From: Bisporella sp. PMI_857
Taxonomy: Eukaryota; Ascomycota; Leotiomycetes; Helotiales; Helotiaceae
Reading direction: 5' to 3'
NCBI GenBank assembly: GCA_021307315.1
Contig: JAJSPD010000228.1
Span: 1-16,501, forward strand
Length of the DNA: 16,501 nucleotides
In this document: one piece after another, positions 8,687 through 16,501 of the stretch
Numbering within the stretch: the first letter of the stretch is position 1
Layout: the number at the start of each line of letters is the position of its first letter
Program-made: the position numbers and the translations under genes
Notes under the pieces: generated by a model
Database searches by the model: none
Told to the model about the DNA's origin: nothing
Seen by the model: only the letters and a program-made list of their open reading frames with translations

Positions 8687-9205
8687 TCAGGTTCTTTTTG
8701 TATATCCTAAATCGGCGTGCTTTTTCCACAAGTGCTTCGTTACTTTATCGAAACGGCTATATTCCGCTTTATAGTTCTTGGGGCAACTAAAGACTGGGCA
8801 GAAGTAATATTTCTGCCTGGCACTATGAACAGTGTTTTGGTGGCGAGTGCGGTCGGAATCGCGGCGGAAAGTTTTAGTACAGCCGAATTCGGTGCAAAAA
8901 AAGCTTTGTAGAAAAGGTAGTAGTTGTTGAAAGGCAGAAAGTAAATCAAAAGATGCTTGCCGGTAGTCGGATACAAAAGCAGCTGTCCAAAGCTGCCTAT
9001 TAAAGAAATTTTCTTCGCTCCAGAAAGGAAGTAGTTGCTGAAAAGTAGAAAGTAGCCCGAAAAGTGCTTTCTGGGCTTTATTTCCGCTAGGATCAAAAAA
9101 GGAGCTAATACCCGACACGAAAGAATCTGGCAAAAACTGTTCTTTTACAATGCATTCAAGATTAGTTACACTGTATAAGTTAGCTTTAAAAAAAAAAAAC
9201 TTTAC
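8687..9205 (-). pseudogene. C2H2 zinc-finger protein, partial, with internal duplication
   Basis: The minus-strand frame is open from 9205 to a TGA at 8687-8689. It has no in-frame ATG; a TTG at 9133 or a lost upstream exon are the only start options, and a CAG near 9170 could be a 3' splice site. Counting from 9133, finger 1 is C80-x4-C85-x12-H98-x4-H103 (CTEFGCTKTFRRDSDRTRH), a canonical C2H2. Finger 2 is C112-x4-C117-x16-H134-x4-H139, a longer spacing seen in fungal finger pairs. Residues 25-37 (FGLLSTFQQLLPF) and 62-74 (FDLLSAFQQLLPF) are a duplication with a 37-residue period. A 12-base A-run lies at its 5' edge. Probable role is DNA binding. It is called a pseudogene because the start is missing and the surroundings are decayed, but a live 3' exon is possible. 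Confidence 0.5.
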
Positions 9206-11795
9206 TTAGCTTCGACGCTTTAAAACTTTTAAATAGAATTAAGTGACACGTTAAAAGCAAATATGTTTTTATCTAGTAAGCTAAATCCTTTTTTTAGCGT
9301 TGTTGTTGCATTATAGAAGCGGAAAAAGCGACTTGCTAAAGTAAAGGCGATAAGTAAAACGGACGTAAACTGCTAAGCGAGTTTGCAAATGCGAAAAAAG
9401 CAGCCAAAATTTCAAAATTTTCTAAAGAAAAGAGTGCAGTCTGTATATTCGTATATACTCTTGTCGCCTCCTAAGCAGCTTGCTATGCGCTTTAATGCAG
9501 TTCGGCACAGAGCTTCGTTTTCCCAATCTATAAAAGTATTCTTTTAATTAGCGAATTATACTACTTCTTTTTAAACTCGATATAGCTATCGAGCTATATA
9601 CCGAGCTTTTAAATGTAAAAAAAAGTAAAAAAAAAAAAAAAAGGTTATTAATGCTATGAAAAAGTTTTTAGTGTAAGTTTGTTTAAAAAGTGCAAATACG
9701 CAAAGCAAACGTTGTTCCGTAATATACTTAAAAAAAGCTATGCAAATTTTTATTATCTTAATTACTTCGAAAGCTAAGCAAGTTTTAATCTTTAAATTTT
9801 AGCAGTTTTGCTCAAACTTGTCCGTCTTTATAAACGCTTCGTTTATTACGTTCGTTTTTTTATGCAAATAAATTCGATTTTTTCGGCACATTTGAATTAA
9901 CCAATTCGCTTTGTTATTTTCGTTGTTCGAATTTTCGTTGTTTTAAACAAGCGAAAGATTGCCGGTTGCAAACTGAGTTCGCTAGTTTGAAGTCTATAAA
10001 TGCACAAAGTAAGCCCGGTATAAAGCTTTGCAATATATTATGGCTAAACGATTGTTTAACTAAAAAGTCATTCGTAACGTGAGCTAATAAAGCAAGCTTT
10101 GACATTTTGTACTAAAAAGATTTCAATAAGTATTTTGTGTGCAACAACGCAGCAATCTAAGCAAAGAAATAAGCTGTTTGCGAAGTTTCTTGCTACGCTT
10201 CGTTAGCAGCCGTTTTATTTGCAATATATATATGTATATATATAGAAAAACCTACAGTAAACATAAATGAAACCGTGTAAACAAAGTTTAAACGGCTCGA
10301 GTTATTGTTAAAGTCTGAAGTTGAAAATTAAAGTTGGAAATATTTTTAAGTTGTTAAGCGGTTGAACGGTTAGTGTAACGAGTTGAAAATATAAACAAAA
10401 GTATAGCAAAAAAACAAAAAACTTACGATGTTTTATAAGCATTAGTTTAAAGTTTATTTATTTTGCGACTAAACTACGAGCTGCAATAACTTAAACATTG
10501 AAAAATCACTATTCGTTAAACTATATTATTTGTTACGTAATAAGTCAATTTGTGAAGAAAGTTCTAGTTATTTTTATTTATATCGGACTGCTTTTTTCAA
10601 CTTTTTTTTTAACGTGAGTTGAAAAATTAAAGCGTAGAAACTAATACTGTTTGTCGTAGATTAATACAAGAACAAAAAAAATAACCGCCCGGTTATTTAA
10701 ATAGATAAATAGCTGAAAGTTATCGATATTAAAAACTACCGCCGTTTTTTTTTTAGTTTTTAAAATAGGACTGTTAGCTGGTCCGACTTGCGACGGTTTT
10801 TGCGGCGAGAAAAGAGCTGATAATAATAACGAATTCTAAAATAGTTAATAGCTACTATAAAACGAATATAAAAGATTTCCGATTTGTACTTTTAGTAAAT
10901 GGTTCTTAATAGCCGAACTGCGCTGTTGTTTAAGTTAAAATAGTGCGTTTCGGCATTGCGCAAAAAGTTCGGCATTTTATTGGCAAGCTTTTTCGAGCGC
11001 TGCGTTCATTTATTTGCTGGCTGGCTTAAAAAGCGTTTGAAAGCTGTTGTACTTGTCGAGTTTCGCTATAAAGCAACTCGACGGCCAAATTCTCGTTTAT
11101 TTGTTTTCCGATAGTTCAAAGTAAAACATAGAAGACCGCTATTAGGATTATTAGCTTGAGCAAGTATCGTTTAATAATTTCGTGTAGCTAAATATAATTG
11201 TTCGAAGTTCAAGTTTTTTTTTAACTAATCCGCAAAGCTAATTTTATACAAGTTTTGTTTTTCGAAATCGCGCTATTTTAAATATTAGCTTGCAACAGTT
11301 AGCAGCGAAAGAATTTCGTACTTAATCGGTTTTATTATATAAAACTGCTGCTTTTCGATACTGCTAGGCCGAAACTTCGCTATGTCGATAACTTCGATAC
11401 AGTAAATTTGAACTAATTTAAGCTGATGCCGCTTTTAAATAGTTTTTTTTTAAGTTGGTTGTTCGAGTTGCTTTTTTTATTCGAATTAAAATTGTTGTTA
11501 TTGTTTAGTTCGAGTTGCTTCAGCTTAAATTGTTATTGTTGCTTTGCCGCTCGCACCGCTAAAGTTGCTTTAGTTCGAAGTATTATTGCCGCTTTTTTTT
11601 AAACCGCACTGTTGCTTTAGTTCGAATTGCTTTAGTTTAGCCGACTTGAATTGTTGTTGTTGTTTATAATAAAAAAAGTTTAAAAAGATAAATGTAAAAA
11701 AATACAATTTCAATCTAAAAAAAGCTTAAGCCACTTTTATATATTTGTTAATAAACTTTTGGAATTGTAAAGGAATAAGTAACTAAAAGCTTAGA

Positions 11796-11852
11796 GTTTG
11801 TATTGTAACTAAGCGTTCGTATTGTAACTAAGTGTTTGTATTGTGACTAAAT
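11796..11852 (+). repeat. 19-bp tandem repeat, three units
   Basis: Units at 11796-11814, 11815-11833 and 11834-11852 follow the pattern GTTTGTATTGTAACTAAGC with one to three substitutions each. No gaps separate them. Confidence 0.8.
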
Positions 11853-11963
11853 ATTGAAATTGTAGTACGAATACAGCAAAGTCGCGTAAGTCGAGTAAAT
11901 AGCACACTTTGAACTACGTAAATCAAAACTATTATCAAAAACAAGTCACTATTTACAACGAGA

Positions 11964-12007
11964 TACTAGCACTGCGCATATCGCGGTGCTACGTACTTAG
12001 TAAGTAC
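11964..12007. repeat. Hairpin and adjacent palindrome
   Basis: AGCACTGCG-catat-CGCGGTGCT forms a 9-bp stem with one mismatch, and it is followed at once by GTACTTA-g-TAAGTAC (11993-12007), a palindrome with 7-bp arms. A related structure lies at 12302-12333. Confidence 0.5.
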
Positions 12008-12164
12008 CGACTTAAGCAATTGCAAATTATTACAACTAAAACGTATTAACAGTTATTAAGCAATGTAAATTTGTTACTAGTAAAAACAAAAGCCAGTTAA
12101 CTATTAAGTAATAATAGCTATCGGCTAGTTATACAGTTAGTATGTTAAGTTCTGAATTAATAGA

Positions 12165-12245
12165 GAAGTTAATAAAAAAGCTAATAAAAAGCCAATAAGA
12201 AAGTTAACAAAGAAGTTAATAAAGAAGTAAATAAAGAAGATTAAG
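12165..12245 (+). repeat. 12-bp degenerate tandem repeat, about six units
   Basis: Units resembling GAAGTTAATAAA run from 12165 to 12235, one of them 11 bp long, with a partial unit to 12245. They lie between the two related hairpins. Confidence 0.75.
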
Positions 12246-12301
12246 TCAAAACATTTGTAGTAGTAGCAACAATCATAAACAACTTACTACATTTTACTTA
12301 C

Positions 12302-12333
12302 TAGCAACTACGTAACAAGTACGCGCGTTGCTA
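12302..12333. repeat. Hairpin related to that at 11964
   Basis: TAGCAAC (12302-12308) and GTTGCTA (12327-12333) are exact inverted arms of 7 bp around a loop that again contains TACGTA and CGCGC. The flanks resemble those of the hairpin 330 bp to the left. Confidence 0.45.
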
Positions 12334-14520
12334 CAAGTAAAGTAGTACTTTATATATATTTTGAAGCTTGAATTAATTATACTTAATAACTAGCAAAACG
12401 AAAATAATATTTATATGCAGTAACTGTACAAAAATTCAGGCTTTTTAATCGATGATTTATTGTTCGAGAACAAGCTTATATTAGCAGTTTATTTTTTAGC
12501 TATTTTTTTTTTTTTTATTTTAACTTTATTTCAGCTTTATTCAAATTTTTACAACTAAACTACTTCAATTACTTTAACAATATTCAACTCTGTTTAATAC
12601 AGATTCTTTTTTGTTATAGTTAACTAGCTATCAGTTTAACACTTTACATTTGTTATTTTAGTAAAAAGCTTAGTTTGTTTTTTCGTTAGCGCAAGTTTAA
12701 CTTATCGATAAATATTATGGTTTTTTAAGACTTTACTCCGAAAACTTATTTATAAGTTATTAGTACTATAAATACTTTACGCTTTTTACTTAAAGCATGC
12801 TTCGCGCAATACGCACTACGTTCTTAAATAACAATTATACTTTCGATAACGTATAGCTTACGTATATTCGGTACTTAGCTGCAAGTATGCATAAAGTTAG
12901 GTTTGCAGCTATTATATATAAAGAAAACGAAAGTACGTTAGCTTTTTGAATTGTTTCGAAAATGTAATCGTTACTAACAGTAAGCAAGTTTTAATATTGC
13001 TCGGCTTAACGTTGGCTAAATTGAAATGACCGATCTAGCGTTTAAGCTTTGCGGCTTTAACTCTAATTAACTTTTTACTACATTAACGGTTACCGAAGTC
13101 CGCCGGTTGTTTGATTTATTTGCTTAAAAAGCTATTATTTGCGTTGATTATCGAAAAGTCGCTTAGCAAAAAAGTAAATCTAAGCAGACTACAAAGTCTA
13201 AGAATACAAGCTAAACGTTTTTAAAACTGTTACGAAGTCAAATTCTGGAAAAAAAAACTACGGATCAAAATTCATGAAATTGATACTTATATGTAATTAC
13301 GTGCACACACGTTGTAAAAACGGTATTTTTGTATAAAACTATGTTGCAATTTTTCACTTAATAACTTTTATTACTATATCGAACGCATTTGTTTTCCTTT
13401 TTGGATTGTTTACGTTAACTAAAAGATATCGATCGAGTTTGTAGTTTAGCTGTAAGTGATTCAAAAACTGTCGTCGATTATATTGAAATCGATAACGTTA
13501 AAGTCCATTTTGTTATAATTGTCGAAAAAGAGCTTTAAATGAAGCTGGCTTTAGCTTTAGTTTTAGCTGTTCGACAAAAAAAAAGGCATAAAAATCGAGT
13601 AGCTAGCTGTTGCACGGTGTTTACGAAGTCGAAGTATTCGCGAAGAAAGTTTAGCTGTTGCGCAGTCGATTTCGTAGAGTGCTCGACTTGAAAAAAGCAA
13701 ACATACGTTAGCTTAAGCAAGCAAGTGTAGCTACGTGAATTAAATATTAGCGATAATGTATACTAGTTTTCACTTTAAACAACGCGAAAATAAAGTACAG
13801 CTATTACACAAAGCGAAAGCAATTTTAAAACAACTTGTTTACGTTTTCTTAAAAACAATTAAAATATTCTTTATAAATAAGTAACTCGCAAAAAAAAAAA
13901 ACCCGAACTTTAGCAACTACAACTTAGCAATTACGAACTCGCTACTATTTTGCAATTACTGAAACCTTAAATAACGCGCAATGTGCTTTATATACACTTT
14001 ACACTGGCCGGTGTGTTCGCATATTAGCAAGATTTATTATCGACAATACTAACGACCGGATCCGGCCGTGTGCTAACGCTACAGTTTAAAAATGTTTGCG
14101 TTCGAGAACTAGCTATGTAATAATTGCATACTTGACCGTTAAGATCCGATTCGAGACAGCGGGCCGTATACTGCTTTTAATTACTTTGATCGTATTAATA
14201 AGAACTTTCTTTTCGATTCGTGGAAGTATACGAGCGTGTACACTCAACTAAACGTTTCAGAACAGCTAAGCGAGTTTGTCAACTTCGTATATAATGTATT
14301 AACTCTTTTTCGAGTACAGTCGGTTCGACAGCTTTACGTAATAATAAAAACTTAGTACTGGGCTACAGTGCGGCTCGTTTTGCCGCTTTTAAGCCGAGCT
14401 TAAATCTTGTTAATGCTCAAGCTTCGGAAAGTTATAAAACGGAACAAGCTAACGTTTTGGATTTTTCGACAGTAGAAAGCTCAGCTTAGCGAAAATGCGT
14501 TAAGCTACATGCACGCGAAC

Positions 14521-14707
14521 GAGTTCTACCTCTTATGTGAGGGCATAATTTCGACGAAATTGTGAAATTCGTGGGGCGTGATTGGTCCGGGCGCTGCTGA
14601 GTCAGCAGGTTTCTGGCGAAATTGTGATCGGTAAAAATGTGATTTCTATTAAGCCTACCATTTCTTTGTTTCCTCTGAATAGACGTCGTCTACCTGAGAA
14701 TCTCGTT
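14521..14707 (+). promoter_or_regulatory. Presumed 5' region of the intact OrsD gene
   Basis: Composition changes sharply near 14520. The stretch holds a palindrome AATTTCG-a-CGAAATT (14547-14561), an ATTGG (inverse CCAAT box, about 14581-14585), and a 15-bp palindrome CTGCTGAGTCAGCAG (14594-14608) with the AP-1/Gcn4 core TGAGTCA at its centre. The frame of the gene is already open from 14582 after a TGA at 14579-14581, but has no ATG before 14708. Binding by a bZIP or CCAAT factor is inferred. Confidence 0.45.
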
Positions 14708-16501
14708 ATGTTTTCGTATGATCCTATTCACAGGGTAGTAGTCTGCCACCTCTGCAGGTCTTGTGTCGTTCCAGGCCTCCGCAGTCAAGAACGACACCTC
14801 CGAGCAAAGCCACACCGACTTACTGGTGACACGCTCAAAACAACAGCCCAACTACTTAATAGCTATGACTTACGGACTGTAGAGGAGCTGCGGGAGCACA
14901 AGCCTGGAGCTAGGGCCGAGTGTAGGCCAATTGAACACCTAGCAAGCTACGATGGCTTCTACTGCCAACAGCCGGAGTGTGATTTCTCCACGCGCCACCG
15001 CCTCAGGATAAGGGAGCATATGTCTGCCGTTCATGAGATCAAGGCAAAAGAGCATGAGAAGAGCCCGTTGTGGAAAGAGTGCAAGCTGCAGACGTACTTT
15101 ACTGCCAAGGGCTGCATTGATTATTTTGTAGTAGTAGATGAGGAGAACGGCGGAGTTAGGGGAACAGCTCGGGGCTCTATGTCATTAACAGAGCCCGAGA
15201 AGGAATTGTTTGAGAAGTTAGAGAGGGATTACAAGGATGTGAAATGTGATCTTGAGGAGCAAGCAACTGTAGTCCAGGATATTGGAGATTCAAGGTCGGA
15301 AAGGGTACCGTGGCTGCATGACGTGACGGGATTTCCATATCACAACACTATGCTGAAGGACGAGGAGATCTGGAGCTCGTACAAGCTGCCACCGAAGAAA
15401 GAGCTTGATGCGGGTAGTGAGAATGCTGCGGATCCTGATCTCGTCCGAATTCTAGTTGCAGCCGAGGCCGTCTTAAGAGACGCATACCGGTTATGCAGCG
15501 ACACCTCGCCAGACCGGAAAATGACACAGCAGCGGGCCAATATCCTGAACGAATTCTATGCCGGGGCGTCAGGCAAAGCAGATGGATTCCGGTATTTCAA
15601 GAATGCGTCGACCCTGGTCACCTACTTCACCACCATGAAGCAGCTGTTGGTGTACTACTACCGGGTGGTCTATAACGAGGATGGCCACTTTACCCGGGCT
15701 AAGCCAGACCAAGTGCTCCCCAAGGATGTCATCCAGCCAACTGCTCCACAGATCCAAGCCATGGATGAGATTATGGAGGCTTTGGCTCTGGAGGATGAAG
15801 AAGAGGCGGAGCTGGCTCTCAAGCATGCCATCCGGCGACTGTACTTGGCCTTGATTTGCCATATTGTTGGCAGCGTGCCGTTTAAATCGCCCGTCTTGAG
15901 CTTCTGTGCTATGCTCAGCCGGAAAGTCCGTGGGAAAGGCCGGGGGCTATGGGAGGAGCCGGGGAATTTCAATAGCCATTTGTCAGCTCTCACGTGGACT
16001 GCTCAGCTTGTGCTTTTTGACTATGCTTGTTTTCAAGAGCAAGACGACGAAGACCAAATCCCTGTCTTTCTCGCCAAGGTCTGTAAGAAGTTCTTCCAGC
16101 AACTAGCTGAGACGCCGTTTGGCCATATTCTGCAGTGGAGGCTGTACTTGTTCAAGGTTGGAAAGGCTGCAATTGCAAAACACCAGGCCCGGTGGTTGCT
16201 GGACGGGCAGACGGTGGAATATCGCGGGGTGGAATTGCAGATGTCGCAGATCTCTGACTTGGTGGTTTCCGAGTATCAACAAGCCCATGCCCTGCTCTAC
16301 GATGAGCTGATGTTCCAAGCCAAGGACCTGACTCCCATGGAATCGTGGAGGCTGAAGGACGATCTAGATCTGGAAGATTTTGGAGGCTCGTGGCTCTCAC
16401 ATCCAGGCAATTCTGAGTTCCTGGAGGGTGCTGAGCTAGCTCTATTCCGGCGGATCCAGGGTAATGCTGAGCTCCGGGCCATGTTCTTAACTAAGGCTAA
16501 G
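14708..16501 (+). CDS. OrsD-family protein, N-terminal 598 residues, intact, continues past right edge
   Basis: The frame is open from 14582 to the window end with no stop; ATG 14708 is the first ATG and falls just before the conserved start of the domain. Residues 12-36 hold C13-x2-C16...H30-x5-H36 (VCHLCRSCVVP), and residues 86-109 hold a canonical C2H2 finger, C86-x4-C91-x12-H104-x4-H109. PWLHDVTGFPYH (201-212) is typical of OrsD proteins. The long middle region has SPVLSFCAMLS, PGNFNSHLSAL, TPFGHILQWRLYLF, ARWLLDGQTVEYRG (about 493-507) and ALLYDELMF. These align in order with segments of the pseudogene at 4874-5520 (YKGRPVRL against EYRGVELQM), so the two are distant relatives. An acidic stretch DEEEAE lies near residue 364. 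Codon composition is far richer in G and C than the block to its left, with no RIP scars. Many relatives carry a RecQ helicase domain downstream, but none is in view, so the helicase activity is inferred and an OrsD-only protein is possible. Function of the OrsD region is unknown; nucleic-acid binding is suggested by the fingers. Confidence 0.85.
   Translation, partial: MFSYDPIHRVVVCHLCRSCVVPGLRSQERHLRAKPHRLTGDTLKTTAQLLNSYDLRTVEELREHKPGARAECRPIEHLASYDGFYCQQPECDFSTRHRLRIREHMSAVHEIKAKEHEKSPLWKECKLQTYFTAKGCIDYFVVVDEENGGVRGTARGSMSLTEPEKELFEKLERDYKDVKCDLEEQATVVQDIGDSRSERVPWLHDVTGFPYHNTMLKDEEIWSSYKLPPKKELDAGSENAADPDLVRILVAAEAVLRDAYRLCSDTSPDRKMTQQRANILNEFYAGASGKADGFRYFKNASTLVTYFTTMKQLLVYYYRVVYNEDGHFTRAKPDQVLPKDVIQPTAPQIQAMDEIMEALALEDEEEAELALKHAIRRLYLALICHIVGSVPFKSPVLSFCAMLSRKVRGKGRGLWEEPGNFNSHLSALTWTAQLVLFDYACFQEQDDEDQIPVFLAKVCKKFFQQLAETPFGHILQWRLYLFKVGKAAIAKHQARWLLDGQTVEYRGVELQMSQISDLVVSEYQQAHALLYDELMFQAKDLTPMESWRLKDDLDLEDFGGSWLSHPGNSEFLEGAELALFRRIQGNAELRAMFLTKAK

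Larger units (their letters stand above)
9206..14520. other. AT-rich, gene-free block of about 5.3 kb
   Basis: No coding region could be supported on either strand. The only frames above 60 codons (9914-10105 and 13535-13720, minus) lack motifs. The block has A/T runs (for example 9607-9642 and T-rich 12506-12517), an AT-dinucleotide tract (about 10224-10244), a hairpin CTCGATA-tagc-TATCGAG (9576-9593), a TTGCTTTAGTTCGAA-like degenerate repeat (about 11450-11660), and the tandem repeats listed separately. CpG is common while CpA/TpG look scarce and TpA frequent, the pattern left by RIP and not by CpG deamination. It probably represents old transposon sequence mutated beyond recognition. From about 13970 it becomes less AT-rich, and it ends near 14520 where the intact gene's upstream region starts. 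Confidence 0.65.

Noticed and set aside
9914..10105. 63-codon minus-strand frame resembling a transposase fragment
   Set aside because: No catalytic or zinc motif; length is within chance expectation for this composition.
13535..13720. 61-codon minus-strand frame
   Set aside because: No motif and no neighbouring continuation in any frame.
15340..15993. Several minus-strand frames of 66-107 codons
   Set aside because: They are shadows of the OrsD coding frame, which is open across the whole stretch.

Overview
The window looks like a transposon-rich, probably subtelomeric, piece of a filamentous ascomycete chromosome. Four things support this: a Tad1-like LINE reverse transcriptase, a solo LTR, two fungal OrsD/telomere-linked-helicase-type sequences, and damage of the repeat-induced point mutation (RIP) kind, where CAG, CAA and TGG codons have become TAG or TAA and long blocks are very AT-rich while CpG survives. 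The species cannot be named from the sequence.

Layout. (1) 1-2750, minus strand: ORF2 of a 5'-truncated LINE, with the end of its endonuclease linker, the reverse transcriptase and an RNase H domain that runs off the left edge. It reads in one frame with only four stop codons, and a 327-bp solo LTR with a 5-bp target duplication sits inside its RT domain. (2) 2751-3800: unassigned sequence with hairpins, short repeats, a tight pair of CGG-N11-CCG palindromes and a G-quadruplex-capable tract. (3) 3803-8031, plus strand: a dead OrsD + RecQ helicase gene of the telomere-linked helicase type, with about thirty premature stops and two single-base frameshifts but all main helicase motifs still legible. 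(4) 8034-8480: a telomere-like TAGGGTTAGGG followed by a degenerate 48-bp minisatellite. (5) 8687-9205, minus strand: a partial two-finger C2H2 protein with an internal duplication. (6) 9206-14520: about 5.3 kb of AT-rich, gene-free sequence with only short tandem repeats and hairpins. (7) 14582-16501, plus strand: a clean 640-codon open frame, best start at 14708, encoding the N-terminal part of a second OrsD-family protein and continuing past the right edge.

How the parts relate. The OrsD/RecQ pseudogene and the intact OrsD frame share the order of a C2H2-like N-terminus and a long conserved middle region, so they appear to be divergent members of one family: one destroyed by RIP-like mutation, the other not visibly touched. 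No operon-like or newly described multi-gene system was found. The most interesting items are the two contrasting family members, the paired Gal4-spaced palindromes just upstream of the dead copy, and the layered insertions at the left. All assignments rest on reading motifs by eye, without database searches.
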